From Pseudomonas sp. NFIX28 (GTDB lineage Bacteria; Pseudomonadota; Gammaproteobacteria; Pseudomonadales; Pseudomonadaceae): a stretch of DNA of 64,000 bases. Of this stretch, positions 51,191 through 60,758 are shown one piece after another. A program made the position numbers and the translations under genes. Within the stretch, counting starts at the first letter, position 1, and every line of letters begins with the position of its first letter. The stretch lies in contig NZ_FNPW01000013.1 in assembly GCF_900107395.1 (NCBI RefSeq), positions 62,001 to 126,000 on the forward strand. Reading direction: 5' to 3'. The notes beneath the pieces are model-generated. The model did no database searches and had not been told where the DNA came from. It saw only the letters and a program-made list of their open reading frames with translations.

Positions 51191-51529
51191 TCAGTCGTCG
51201 CGGGTCAGGACTTCCAGCAGCTCGATCTCGAACAGCAGATTGGAATTCGGCGGAATCTTGCCCATCGAGCGTTCGCCGTAGCCCAGGTGCGCCGGCACCA
51301 GCAGCTTGCGCTTGCCGCCGACCTGCATGCCCATCAGGCCCTGGTCCCAGCCCTTGATCACCCGCCCGGTGCCGATCACGCACTGGAAAGGCTTGCCACG
51401 CTCCCAGGAAGAATCGAAGGGCGTGCCATCTTCCAGGAAACCGCGGTACTGGGTGGTAATCAAGGCGCCCTTGACCACCGCCTTGCCCTCGCCCACTTCG
51501 ATATCGATCACCTGCAACGAGTCGCTCAT
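51191..51529 (-). CDS. FKBP-type peptidyl-prolyl isomerase
   Basis: A 112-residue single-domain FKBP without a signal peptide. The active-site pattern is clear: Y-R-G-F-L-E-D-G-T-P-F-D-S-S, V-I-K-G-W-D-Q-G-L, G-G-K-R-K-L-L-V-P-A-H-L-G-Y-G, and L-L-F-E-I-E-L-L. It speeds prolyl isomerisation in the cytoplasm. The 270 bases between it and the RcnR gene hold no gene. Confidence 0.93.
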   Translation of the reverse strand: MSDSLQVIDIEVGEGKAVVKGALITTQYRGFLEDGTPFDSSWERGKPFQCVIGTGRVIKGWDQGLMGMQVGGKRKLLVPAHLGYGERSMGKIPPNSNLLFEIELLEVLTRDD

Positions 51530-51794
51530 CCACTCACTCTCTGTTGGAGGCAGCCGCCAGTGGCCACCGAGGGTGCGGAAAATAACAAATTTTCGGCCTC
51601 TCGACTTGCAAGGCGTGCTCTGGATAAGGCTGAGGCAGAGCCCACTATCGGGGTGCGTTCCACATCGTTAAGTTCAGGGCGAGCCACAACTTTCAGATTG
51701 CCCCTACAGACTCTCCTTAGCCAAATCCAATAGCGTCCCGCAACCAACTGCCAACGCTATCCGTCCCCCGCGCCGGAGGCTTTCTTCAGGGACA

Positions 51795-53054
51795 ATGTGG
51801 ACGCGAACACGGATGAGTGGCTACGTACCGAACGCCCCGAAGGGCTATCGCAACAAGGGGGTGGAGCCCGTCGACCTGGGCGCCCAACGCTGGGCGCAAT
51901 ACCCGGACCTGCCGCCAAAGGCAGAAGCCAAACCCCAGACAGCTGGGTGCACCTTTACCAAACCCTGCAAGCTCCCTGATGGGGTCATCAACTACGCCAG
52001 CTCCGCCATTCCCACCAATGCCATCAGCGAATACGGGCAGCTCGTTTTGCTGGGCGGACGCGAAGCGGATGCAACGGGGAAAATCCCTCTCCAGCAAATC
52101 AGTGGTCATGCGTTACCTGCTGCACTTGGAACACTTCTATTAGGTGGAGTGGCTACTACTGCTGGTGCTGCTACAGGTGCTGGAATCAGCACGGGTACTG
52201 CGGCAACAGGCGCGAGTGCGGGTACCACGTTTTTTACCACGGGTGTTATTGCAGGTGGATTGGCGGGCATAGCCGCATTGCTCTGGCCATCGAGCTTGGG
52301 CGACAGCAGCCTGTACACACACGAACAGCTCAAAGCGCTCAAGGAAGGCCGCACACGTGTCCGGTTGCACATAGAACAGCAGGCTGACGGCACGCTGAAA
52401 GGCTACGGATACAACACCGAGAAGCGTACCGCTTGGGAAATGATCCCAGTCGTTCAGTTTGTTGCTCAAGGCCAGCATCAGGTAGCCGACTTCGGCGATG
52501 GAATAACCCTGACGTGGACACCAGCCATTGACCCGTCCAGTGCTTCGGGGATCCCTCCATTAGAGGCAGCACCACAAGCTCCCCAGATATGGGTTTATCC
52601 GCCTACTGAGAAAGCGGATAACATCATCGTCAATCCGATCTACCCGCCCGAGTACAAGGACTTCATCCTGATCTTCCCGCCGGGATCCGGGATTCAGCCT
52701 CTGTACATCGTGTTCAATGTCCAGCTAGAGAAGAACAAGGCGGCGGGCGCTGCTTTCGAGGATGAATCGTACAGCGGGTTTTCCGAAGAGATGAAAGAGT
52801 CCGGGCAGCAAGTGACGGTGAAGACAGAAAGCGGCACCAGAACCCGCCTTGATATGATTGGTAGAGATTCGGACGGCACTATCGCATGTGTCGAATGCAA
52901 GGCATCTGAAACGGCACCTTTGACCAAGAATCAGAAAAAGGCATTCCCGGAAATCGAAAAGAGCGGAGGGGTTATTGTCGGTAAGGGTAAGCCCGGCTTT
53001 CCCGGTGGCACAGTCATTCCGCCTACCCACGTAGACATTTTGCGACCGAAGTAA
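51795..53054 (+). CDS. S-type pyocin-domain toxin with C-terminal PD-(D/E)xK nuclease
   Basis: A 419-residue polymorphic toxin. The N-terminal part (Y-V-P-N-A-P-K-G-Y, R-W-A-Q-Y-P-D-L-P-P-K, C-T-F-T-K-P-C-K-L-P-D-G-V-I) recurs in many Pseudomonas toxins. A Gly/Ala-rich hydrophobic stretch (about 105-165) follows, then the pyocin-S domain (R-V-R-L-H-I ... W-V-Y-P-P-T-E ... I-Y-P-P-E-Y). The last 100 residues are a separate toxin with D-S-D-G-T-I-A-C-V-E-C-K-A-S (E-x-K nuclease core) and V-D-I-L-R-P. It probably cuts nucleic acid in competitors. ATG 51813 (M-S-G-Y) is an equally possible start. The export route is not evident. The immunity gene follows after 25 bases. Confidence 0.82.
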   Translation: MWTRTRMSGYVPNAPKGYRNKGVEPVDLGAQRWAQYPDLPPKAEAKPQTAGCTFTKPCKLPDGVINYASSAIPTNAISEYGQLVLLGGREADATGKIPLQQISGHALPAALGTLLLGGVATTAGAATGAGISTGTAATGASAGTTFFTTGVIAGGLAGIAALLWPSSLGDSSLYTHEQLKALKEGRTRVRLHIEQQADGTLKGYGYNTEKRTAWEMIPVVQFVAQGQHQVADFGDGITLTWTPAIDPSSASGIPPLEAAPQAPQIWVYPPTEKADNIIVNPIYPPEYKDFILIFPPGSGIQPLYIVFNVQLEKNKAAGAAFEDESYSGFSEEMKESGQQVTVKTESGTRTRLDMIGRDSDGTIACVECKASETAPLTKNQKKAFPEIEKSGGVIVGKGKPGFPGGTVIPPTHVDILRPK

Positions 53055-53079
53055 AACCAACGGAATTCAAGGAACTGTC

Positions 53080-53436
53080 ATGTCAGTAACAGACGCAAAA
53101 ATCATCGATATGTGGGGCATCCCGAAGTGGGACGAGGGCAAAATCGTTCTTGCAATCTCTGACCACCTGGAATGGGGCGATAAAACCCAACAAGGTGAAC
53201 ACCTGCTGTTGCTTCAAGAGAAGATAAATACCTACATCGGGTTCATTGAGAGCGGGGAAATCTACACTGAGATTCCTGGTGCACTTGGCAAGTCCCCCAT
53301 CATCCGCGTTCTTGGTTTGTATGCGTTACCAGAGCAAGGTGAACTCTTCATTGACCGCGTTACTGAGGTGCTGAAAGACGTTGGTATCGGGTTTGAGTTC
53401 GTGCTCAAAGCGGATGAAAAAATACACAACATGTGA
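53080..53436 (+). CDS. Immunity protein for the pyocin-type nuclease (DUF6572-like)
   Basis: A 118-residue acidic cytoplasmic protein. It carries I-D-M-W, I-S-D-H-L-E-W, H-L-L-L-L-Q-E-K-I-N-T-Y-I-G-F-I-E-S-G-E, a pattern I remember from proteins annotated DUF6572. Immediate position after the toxin gene, small size and low pI (by composition) fit a cognate inhibitor of the C-terminal nuclease. The family name is uncertain; the role is inferred from position. A 99-base gap leads to the convergent UbiB gene. Confidence 0.72.
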   Translation: MSVTDAKIIDMWGIPKWDEGKIVLAISDHLEWGDKTQQGEHLLLLQEKINTYIGFIESGEIYTEIPGALGKSPIIRVLGLYALPEQGELFIDRVTEVLKDVGIGFEFVLKADEKIHNM

Positions 53437-53535
53437 ACAAGGACCACGCCCAAATGAAAGACAGCGACACCAATATCAATCGGTTGAAAGAGTGCCACTG
53501 AGATCTGGCAAAGCCCTGATCCCCCACTCCCCCCC

Positions 53536-55179
53536 TCAAGACCGCTTGAACAAACTCCAGACAAACGCCACCACCCCACCCACGGTCGCCACCCCCGCCA
53601 ACCAGCCCACCACCGACAACCCCTGCCAGGCCGGGCCGGCCGCGGCGATCTGTGGGCCGAAGGCGATCAGCAGCGCGCTGATCAGCAGGGCCAGGGATAA
53701 GCGGGTGGAGGCCAGGCGCAGGGATTTCTCCAGGCGCTCGACGCCCGGCATGTCGAGGCGCAGGTCGACCACGCCGTGTTTCAGACGGTTGATCAGCAGG
53801 CGGGTCAGTTGCGGCAGTTCGACGGCGACCCCGCGGCCCAGCTCCAGGCCGTCGAGGCCCAGGCGGCGGGCGAGTTTCCAGCTGAACTGCTGCTTGAGCA
53901 TCTTGCTGATGGCCGGGCGCGCGGTGGCTATCAGGTCCAGTTGCGGATCGAGCCGGGTGAGCACGCCATCGGCGGTGACCAGCGCCTTGAACAGCACCAG
54001 CAAGTCGGCCGGCAGCAACAACTGGTATTGGCGCATCAGGCCGAGGAAGTCCTCGATCATCGCGCTCATGTTCAATGCCTTGCCGCCGTGTCGGCCCATG
54101 AACTCCCGGGCGGCCTGTTCGATGGCGGACAGCTCGCGCACCTGCTCGCCGCTCCAGTCGATCAGCACCGCCACCAGCGCTTCGGTGCTGCCCTCGGTCA
54201 TGGCCCGCATGAAGCTCATGACCTCCAGGCGCCGGCGTTCGTCGAGACGACCGACCATGCCGAAATCGATAAAGCCGACCCGGTTGTCGTCCATGGCCCG
54301 CAGGTTGCCGGGGTGCGGGTCGCCGTGGAACAGGCCGTCCTCCAGCAGCATCTTGATGAAGGCCTGGGCCCCGCGCTGCGCCAGCAGGCTCGGGTCCAGG
54401 CCCTGCTCGATCAAGGCCTGGCGCTCCAGCGGCGTGTAACTGGGCAAAAATTCCTGGACCAGCAGGCGCTCGCTGCTGTGCAGCCAGTGGATACGCGCAA
54501 TGGCGATCTGCGGATGCTCGGCGAAATTCGCCGCCACTGCGTCGCAGTGCTGCCCCTCCTGGGTGAAGTCCAGTTCTTCGAGCATCGCCCGGGCCAGTTG
54601 CCGGACCATCTGCCGTGGCTGGTAATGGGCCAGGGCGGCGTTCTCCTCCACCAGCATCGCCACGCCCTCCAGCAGTTGCAGGTCGGCGCTCATCTTGCGC
54701 CGCAGGCCGGGGCGCTGGACCTTGACCACCACCGCCTCGCCACTGAGCAGGCGCGCGCGATAAACCTGGGCGATGGAGGCCGCCGCCAGGGGCTCGGTGT
54801 CGAACTCGGCGAACACCTGGTCCAGCTCGCAGCCCAGGTCGTCGCGCACCTGATCTTCCAGCTCGCTCCAGGGCAGGGTCGCAGCGCCGCTGTGCAGCGA
54901 CTCCAGCTCGCTGATCCAGTGCGGCGGCAGGATGTCGCTGCGGCTGGCAAGGATCTGCCCGAGCTTGATAAAGGTCGGCCCGAGTTTCTCCAGCGCCAGG
55001 CGCACCCGCTGCGGCGTCGAGTCTTGTGGCTGCGCTTCACCAGCGGCTGGCGATTCGCCCAGCAGGCGCCCGAGACCCAGACGCAGCAAAACGTCCTGGG
55101 CGCCGAAGGCCGCCAGCACGGCGACAATCTGGTGAACCCGCTTATGGTGTTTGAGTGCCGTCCAGGTGGGTTCGAGCAT
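53536..55179 (-). CDS. UbiB/AarF-type ABC1 kinase-like protein
   Basis: A 547-residue atypical kinase. The KxGQ signature is I-K-L-G-Q-I-L-A-S-R (71-80), the A-rich loop A-A-A-S-I-A-Q-V, the ATP lysine V-V-V-K-V-Q-R-P-G, catalytic H-G-D-P-H-P-G-N and metal-binding D-F-G-M-V-G. Two C-terminal membrane helices (A-L-L-I-S-A-L-L-I-A-F-G and V-V-G-W-L-A-G-V-A-T-V-G) anchor it. It resembles UbiB, needed for ubiquinone synthesis, but ubiE/ubiJ are not near, so this looks like an additional paralogue. Confidence 0.88.
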   Translation of the reverse strand: MLEPTWTALKHHKRVHQIVAVLAAFGAQDVLLRLGLGRLLGESPAAGEAQPQDSTPQRVRLALEKLGPTFIKLGQILASRSDILPPHWISELESLHSGAATLPWSELEDQVRDDLGCELDQVFAEFDTEPLAAASIAQVYRARLLSGEAVVVKVQRPGLRRKMSADLQLLEGVAMLVEENAALAHYQPRQMVRQLARAMLEELDFTQEGQHCDAVAANFAEHPQIAIARIHWLHSSERLLVQEFLPSYTPLERQALIEQGLDPSLLAQRGAQAFIKMLLEDGLFHGDPHPGNLRAMDDNRVGFIDFGMVGRLDERRRLEVMSFMRAMTEGSTEALVAVLIDWSGEQVRELSAIEQAAREFMGRHGGKALNMSAMIEDFLGLMRQYQLLLPADLLVLFKALVTADGVLTRLDPQLDLIATARPAISKMLKQQFSWKLARRLGLDGLELGRGVAVELPQLTRLLINRLKHGVVDLRLDMPGVERLEKSLRLASTRLSLALLISALLIAFGPQIAAAGPAWQGLSVVGWLAGVATVGGVVAFVWSLFKRS

Positions 55180-55455
55180 GGTCGGGATGATCCTTCACAA
55201 GGTGACGCCCGCGGCGTAGCTGGCGGGCCCAGGGTTGGGTGGCGCGCCTGCCGGGTAATCCGGGATCGACGACAAGCCATGCAAGGTCCGACCACAGCGG
55301 CCGGCAATCATTCACAACGCGCTGGCGTCGATTGCACCTCCTCGTGCGAGGCGCTGCCGAAGACCGCAGGCCGACGGTTGCCCATGGCTGCGCCCGCCAT
55401 GAATTCGGTTACCATGGCGCCCCCCTGAAATCCGCACGCCGATAAGGACATCCGT

Positions 55456-56052
55456 ATGGCTGTTTCAACTATTGTGATTCTGCTCGTTCTGGCCCTGCTG
55501 GTGATCTATGTCATCACCGTCTACAACGGCCTGGTGGCCCGCCGGAACCGCTTCAAGAACGCCTTCGCGCAGATCGAAGTCCAGCTCAAGCGCCGTTACG
55601 ACCTGATCCCCAACCTGGTGGAAACCGCCAAGGTCTACCTCAAGCACGAGCGCGACACCCTCGAAGCCGTGACCGCGGCGCGCAATGCCGCGCTGGCGGG
55701 TCTCAAGGCCGTCGCGGCCGAGCCCGGCAACCCGCAGAGCATGGCGCAACTGGGCCAGGCCGAAGGCGTACTGTCCAGCGCCATGGGCCGGCTGAACGTA
55801 AGCATGGAGGCCTACCCGGACCTCAAGGCGTCGCAGAACATGCAACAGCTGAGCGAAGAGCTGACCAGCACTGAAAACAAAGTGTCCTTTGCCCGCCAGG
55901 CGTTCAACGACACGGTGATGGATTACAACAGCTACAAGCAGAGTTTCCCGCCGGTGATCCTGGCCGGCCTGTTCGGCCATGGCGCCGATGCCAGCCTGCT
56001 GCAATTCGCCGACAGCGCCCTGATTCAGGAAGCCCCCAAGGTCGCGTTCTAA
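55456..56052 (+). CDS. lemA: LemA family protein
   Basis: A 198-residue protein. An N-terminal membrane helix (V-I-L-L-V-L-A-L-L-V-I-Y-V-I) with a short outer end is followed by Y-N-G-L-V-A-R-R-N-R-F-K-N-A-F-A-Q-I-E-V-Q-L-K-R-R-Y-D-L-I-P-N-L-V, the LemA hallmark, and long helices. The molecular function is unclear. It is followed after 24 bases by an M48 metallopeptidase, a common pairing in proteobacteria, so LemA may be a partner or regulator of that peptidase. (Not the sensor kinase gacS, also once called lemA.). Confidence 0.93.
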   Translation: MAVSTIVILLVLALLVIYVITVYNGLVARRNRFKNAFAQIEVQLKRRYDLIPNLVETAKVYLKHERDTLEAVTAARNAALAGLKAVAAEPGNPQSMAQLGQAEGVLSSAMGRLNVSMEAYPDLKASQNMQQLSEELTSTENKVSFARQAFNDTVMDYNSYKQSFPPVILAGLFGHGADASLLQFADSALIQEAPKVAF

Positions 56053-56076
56053 TCCTCTGTCACCCTGGGTGGTCCG

Positions 56077-58029
56077 ATGAATTTTTTTGAACACCAGGCC
56101 CGGGCCAAACGGCGTACCGGCACCCTGGTGCTGCTGATGATCCTGGCCGTGCTGTGTCTGGTGGCCGTCACCAGCCTGGCGCTGAACCTGCTCTGGCTGC
56201 AATTTCTCAAGGAGATGAAGCAGTCGCCGAGCTTCGACTGGCACCTGACGGCGATGATCGCCGCGGTGGTGTTCCTGGTGGTGATCGGCAGCAGCATGGG
56301 CAAGCACTCCGAACTCAAGGCCGGCGGCAAGGTAGTCGCCAAGCGCCTGGGTGGCCGGTTGATCAACCTGCACCCGGACGGCCTGGAAGAACAACGGCTG
56401 CTCAATGTGGTCGAGGAAATGGCCCTGGCCTCGGGCACGCCGGTGCCACAGGTGTACGTGCTGCCCGATGCCGGGATCAATGCCTTCGCCGCCGGCTTCA
56501 CGCCACAGGAGGCGGTGATCGGGGTCACCCGCGGCGCCATCATGGTGCTCAACCGCGAGGAACTGCAGGCGGTGATCGCCCATGAGTTCAGCCATATCTA
56601 CAACGGCGACATGCGCCTCAACACCCGGCTGGTGGCGATTGTCCACGGCATCCTGGTCATCGGCCTGACCGGCGAGGCGATGGCCGAAGGGGTCAACCAG
56701 TCTGGCCGGCTGGCGCAAAACCGGGTCGGCGGGCTGGCGATGTGGAGTGGCCTGGCACTGATCCTGCTGGGCTCGGTCGGGACTTTTTTCGGCAACCTGA
56801 TCAAGGGCGCCATCAGCCGCGAGCGCGAGTTTCTCGCCGATGCCTCGGCGGTGCAGTTCACCCGCAACCCGGCCGGCCTGGTCGGCGCGCTGAAAAAAAT
56901 CGGCGGTTACGCCGCCAGTTCGAAACTCGACAGCGCCTTCAGCGCTGAATACAGCCACCTGTATTTCAGTGAAGGGGCCACCCTCTCCGTCTATGGCCAG
57001 TCCGCGACCCATCCGCCCCTCTCGGCGCGGATCCGGCGCCTGGAACCGGGCTGGGACGGCCGCTTGCCCACCATCGAAGCCATCGAACTGCCGGCCGAAC
57101 CCGCCCGCTCCGGCCTGGACAGCTCCGGGGTGTTCAGCCGCCAGTCGCAAGCGAGCAGCGCCCTGGTGTTCGACCTGAATGCGATCAAGCAGTCGATTGC
57201 CAGCATCGGCAGCCCGAACGCGCAACATCTGTTGGCGGCACAGGCAACGCTGGTCAGCCTCGACCCGGCGCTCCAGCGCAGCGCCCACAGCACCACTGGC
57301 GCCCAGGCACTGGTCTATGGCCTGCTGCTGTCCGCCAACGACTCGATGCGCAGCCGACAACTCGCGCAGCTGGACGCCAACAGCCCCGCCGAGGTCTTCG
57401 GTTGCCTGCAAGCCCTGCAAAAACAACTGGCCGCCCTCGACCCGAACCTGCGCCTGCCGCTGCTGGACCTGTCGATACCGGCCCTGCAGCAGCTGGACAA
57501 GAAAGCCTGCAAGCCGTTCATGGACAACCTGCGGCAACTGATCGATGCCGACGATCAGGTCGAGCTGCTGGAGTGGACGCTGCTGCGCATCGTGCAACGC
57601 AATGTCGAAGGCCTGCCGGCGCCCGAGTACAAATGGGGGCTGTTCCAGCGCAGCGAAGAACTGGCGATCCTGCTCGGCGCCCTGGCCAGTGCCGGGCAAA
57701 AGACCGCGCAACAGGCCCAACTGGCCCTGGCCCATGCCTGGAGCGGCCTGCCCTTCGCCCAGCCGCAACCGGCGGAGGTCGACCTCGAACACCTGGATGC
57801 CGCCCTGGTGCGGTTGCGCCAGTTGATGCCGGAGGAACGGCCGATGTTGCTGCAGGCCATGGCCCGCTGCGTCTGCTACGACGGCCAGGTCACCGTGGCC
57901 GAAGCCGAGCTGATGCGCGCCGTGGCCGATGTGCTGGATTGCCCGATGCCGCCGCTGTTGCCCCCGGCAGTCACCGAGCCCGCGCCTTCCCAGGCATCGG
58001 CCAGCGCCTCCCAGGCCGCCACGCTCTGA
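56077..58029 (+). CDS. M48-family membrane metallopeptidase
   Basis: A 650-residue protein. Two N-terminal membrane helices (about 14-40 and 57-72) precede the M48 catalytic domain: H169-E170-x-x-H173 in A-V-I-A-H-E-F-S-H, two more helices (about 190-245) and the third ligand region in R-E-R-E-F-L-A-D-A-S-A-V-Q-F. After about residue 340 comes a long C-terminal domain of 300 residues, mostly helical, absent from HtpX (about 290 aa). It should cleave membrane proteins or handle misfolded ones. It forms an operon with lemA. Confidence 0.9.
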   Translation: MNFFEHQARAKRRTGTLVLLMILAVLCLVAVTSLALNLLWLQFLKEMKQSPSFDWHLTAMIAAVVFLVVIGSSMGKHSELKAGGKVVAKRLGGRLINLHPDGLEEQRLLNVVEEMALASGTPVPQVYVLPDAGINAFAAGFTPQEAVIGVTRGAIMVLNREELQAVIAHEFSHIYNGDMRLNTRLVAIVHGILVIGLTGEAMAEGVNQSGRLAQNRVGGLAMWSGLALILLGSVGTFFGNLIKGAISREREFLADASAVQFTRNPAGLVGALKKIGGYAASSKLDSAFSAEYSHLYFSEGATLSVYGQSATHPPLSARIRRLEPGWDGRLPTIEAIELPAEPARSGLDSSGVFSRQSQASSALVFDLNAIKQSIASIGSPNAQHLLAAQATLVSLDPALQRSAHSTTGAQALVYGLLLSANDSMRSRQLAQLDANSPAEVFGCLQALQKQLAALDPNLRLPLLDLSIPALQQLDKKACKPFMDNLRQLIDADDQVELLEWTLLRIVQRNVEGLPAPEYKWGLFQRSEELAILLGALASAGQKTAQQAQLALAHAWSGLPFAQPQPAEVDLEHLDAALVRLRQLMPEERPMLLQAMARCVCYDGQVTVAEAELMRAVADVLDCPMPPLLPPAVTEPAPSQASASASQAATL

Positions 58030-58080
58030 GCCACAACCCTGCCCAGCGGCTGACGCCAGCCCGGGCAGGCACCGCGATCC

Positions 58081-59334
58081 TTACCAGAGCGCGATCTCAT
58101 AGGTGAAATAGAGGCGATTGCTGTCGCGCCCCCGGGCGAAGTCGGAGCGGTACACATAGTTGCGCAGCTTCACCCCCAGGCCCTTGAAGCGGCCTTGCTG
58201 CACCACATAGGCCAGTTCGGCATCGCGCTCCCATTCCTTGATCGCCGAGTTTGACTGGCCATCGCTGCCGCTCAGGTAGCGGGTGGAAAACGTCAGCCCC
58301 GGCGCCCCGAGCGCGGCGAAGTTGTAGCCGTAGCCGAGCATCCAGGTTTTCTCGTCCTCCTCGATGAACTTGCCAATGCCCACGTTGCTGAACGAGTACA
58401 CCGTGGCGCCGCTGATATAAGGCAAGCCGGCATCACCGCTGAGCACCTGATAGCCGCCGCTCAGGGTATGGCCGGCCACGGCATAGGACAGCAGGCCGCT
58501 GAGCATATCGTTGTCGATGTTGCCGCCGTAGGCCGAACCGCTGTCGCTGCTGTGGAAGTAACGCAGGTCACTGGTCAGCACACCGGCGCCCAGCTTCAGG
58601 TCGTGCTGGATACCGGCGAAGTGCTGCCGGTAGAAGTGCTCGAGCTCGCCGTAGAAGTAGCTCAGGCGCAGGTTCTTGCCGAGCTTGTAGTCGCCCCCGG
58701 CATAGGTGAAGTCCCCGGACTTGTCGCCGGTATAACCGTCCGCAACGATGGGCATGCTGTCGCTGGAATCGCGCAGTTTGAAGCGATCCAGCCGGCCGGC
58801 GGTGAGCGTCAGGTTATCGATATCGCTGCTGGTGAGCTGCGTGCCCTGGTAAGTCTGCGGCAGCAGGCGCGCGTCGTTGTAGATCAGCACCGGGTTCTTC
58901 GGTAGCAAGGTGCCGTGCTTGAGCGTGGTCCCGGCCAGCCTGGCCTTGGCCGTGACACCGGCACTGGCGAACGCGTCGGCGGCGCGACCGTCGTCATGCA
59001 CCGGCAGCAAGCCGGTACCGCTGCGGCCCCGCCCCGAGTCGAGTTTGACTCCGACCAGAGCCAGCCCGTCGATACCCAGGCCGAGCGTGCCGGGGGTGAA
59101 ACCCGACTGGAAATCCAGCAGCAGGCCCTGGGCCCACTCCGTGCGCTCGCTCTTGGCCGTGCGTGCCGCCCGGGCGCTCAGGCCATGCTCGTCACGGAAG
59201 TTCTCATTGAAGTAGACATTGCGCAGTTGCAGCTTGAGCGTGCTGTCGTCGCCAAAGCCTGCCGCGCCGACGGTCGTCAGCGGCAACAGGGCGACCAGAG
59301 GAAACCACGCCCCAGGGATGATCGAACGGGTCAT
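58081..59334 (-). CDS. OprD-family outer-membrane porin
   Basis: A 417-residue 18-strand porin. Signal peptide at 1-24 (cleavage near T-V-G-A-A-G-F). Typical OprD segments: L-Q-L-R-N-V-Y-F-N, W-A-Q-G-L-L-L-D-F-Q-S-G-F-T-P-G-T-L-G-L-G-I-D, and a C-terminal strand ending Y-E-I-A-L-W. OprD paralogues take up specific small carboxylates or amino acids. Standing before a CitMHS carrier it is likely an OpdH-like tricarboxylate/aconitate channel. Transcribed in the same direction as CitMHS, 119 bases after it. Confidence 0.92.
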   Translation of the reverse strand: MTRSIIPGAWFPLVALLPLTTVGAAGFGDDSTLKLQLRNVYFNENFRDEHGLSARAARTAKSERTEWAQGLLLDFQSGFTPGTLGLGIDGLALVGVKLDSGRGRSGTGLLPVHDDGRAADAFASAGVTAKARLAGTTLKHGTLLPKNPVLIYNDARLLPQTYQGTQLTSSDIDNLTLTAGRLDRFKLRDSSDSMPIVADGYTGDKSGDFTYAGGDYKLGKNLRLSYFYGELEHFYRQHFAGIQHDLKLGAGVLTSDLRYFHSSDSGSAYGGNIDNDMLSGLLSYAVAGHTLSGGYQVLSGDAGLPYISGATVYSFSNVGIGKFIEEDEKTWMLGYGYNFAALGAPGLTFSTRYLSGSDGQSNSAIKEWERDAELAYVVQQGRFKGLGVKLRNYVYRSDFARGRDSNRLYFTYEIALW

Positions 59335-59453
59335 ATCGGACTACTCATTGTTGTTATTCGAGTTGTTGTTTTAAGGTGCAGGGTGCCGCGCGCCTTGGAC
59401 CCGGCGCGCCAGGGAACACCCGATGGCTCAGGGGATGACTCAGGAGTACAGGC

Positions 59454-60758
59454 TCAGGAAAACAGGGTCAGCGCGCCGGTCAGCAGGGCCAAGGCGGTAA
59501 TCACCAGGGAGGTCAGGACCGCCCATTTGACGGTGGCTTTCTGGAAGTCGCCGATATCGCGGTCGACCATCCCCACCAGCAGCAGGGTCGAGGCCACCAG
59601 CGGGCTCATCAGGTGCACCGGCTGGCCGAGGATCGAGGCCCGGGCGATCTCCAGCGGATCGATGCCATAGGCCGCCGCGGCATTGGCGAGGATCGGCACC
59701 ACGCCGAAGTAGTAGGCATCGTTGGACAGCACGAACGTCAGCGGCATGCTGGTGATGGCCACCACCAGCGGGAACAGATGCCCCCACGACGGCGGAATCC
59801 AGTCCACCAGGGTCTGCGCCAGGGCATCGACCATCTTGGTACCGGAGAAGATCCCGGCAAAGATGCCGGCGGCGAACACCAGCAGCACCACCGTCATGGC
59901 GTTGCCCGAATGGGCGAGGATCCGCTCTTTCTGCATCTCCAGTTGCGGGTAGTTGATCATCAGCGCCAGCACGAAGCCGATCAGGAACAGGATCGCCGAA
60001 TGCATCAGGCCCATCACCAGCGCCACCATCACGGCCGCCACCAGCAACAGGTTGACGTAGGCCAGCTTCGATCGCTTGCAGGGCGTGTCTTCGACAATGG
60101 CCTTGATGTAGCAGTTGCCGCCACCGCTCTGCAGCTGGGTGTTGCCGATGCGCTTGCGCTCGGCGCGGCCCAGCAGGAAGGCGCTGAACACCACCCAGGC
60201 CGCACCGCCGATCATGGTCGGCAGCAACGGCACGAAGTACTCGCCGGCATCCAGCCCCAGGGCGGCGATGGCCCGGGTGGCCGGACCGCCCCAGGGGGTC
60301 ATGCCGCTCATGATGCTCAGGGACAGCATGGCGATGGTGGCGAGGATCATCGGGTTCATGCCGATGCGCTTGTACAGCGGCAGCATCGCCGCGCAGGTGA
60401 TCATGTAGGTGGTGGTGCCGTCACCGTCCAGGGCCACCAGCAGCGACAGCAAGGCGGTGCCGACGGCGATCTTCACCGGGTCGCCGTTGACCCGCTTGAG
60501 GATCTTGCGGATCAGCGGGTCGAACAGGCCCGCGTCGATCATCAGGCCGAAGAACAGAATCGCGAACAACAGCAGCGCCGCCGAGGGGGCGACCATTTTC
60601 AGGCCGTCGAGCATCATTTTTCCGGTGCTGCCGGCAAACCCGCCGATCACCGCGAAGACGATCGGCACCAGGGTCAGGGCAACAATCGGGGACAAGCGCT
60701 TGGTCATGATCAGGACGGTGAACACAACCACCATGGCCAGGCCGAGTAATGCAAGCAT
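59454..60758 (-). CDS. CitMHS-family citrate (tricarboxylate) transporter
   Basis: A 434-residue carrier with about 12 helices. Family features are L-D-G-D-G-T-T-T-Y-M-I-T in the first half, M-T-P-W-G-G-P-A-T-R, and F-V-L-S-N-D-A-Y-Y-F-G in the second. CitMHS proteins import citrate as a complex with Mg2+ or Ca2+. Flanking genes (porin, DctA, PrpF-type isomerase) suggest citrate, aconitate or tricarballylate as the substrate range. ATG 60758; the next gene upstream (dctA) ends 129 bases earlier. Confidence 0.92.
   Translation of the reverse strand: MLALLGLAMVVVFTVLIMTKRLSPIVALTLVPIVFAVIGGFAGSTGKMMLDGLKMVAPSAALLLFAILFFGLMIDAGLFDPLIRKILKRVNGDPVKIAVGTALLSLLVALDGDGTTTYMITCAAMLPLYKRIGMNPMILATIAMLSLSIMSGMTPWGGPATRAIAALGLDAGEYFVPLLPTMIGGAAWVVFSAFLLGRAERKRIGNTQLQSGGGNCYIKAIVEDTPCKRSKLAYVNLLLVAAVMVALVMGLMHSAILFLIGFVLALMINYPQLEMQKERILAHSGNAMTVVLLVFAAGIFAGIFSGTKMVDALAQTLVDWIPPSWGHLFPLVVAITSMPLTFVLSNDAYYFGVVPILANAAAAYGIDPLEIARASILGQPVHLMSPLVASTLLLVGMVDRDIGDFQKATVKWAVLTSLVITALALLTGALTLFS

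Noticed and set aside
55465..57792. A 775-codon reverse-strand frame over lemA and the M48 peptidase (similar long ones at 305-2053, 36217-38112, 38209-39903 and 43508-44812)
   Set aside because: All are antisense shadows of well-supported genes, with Gln/His/Ala/Gly-rich translations typical of such frames and no ribosome site.
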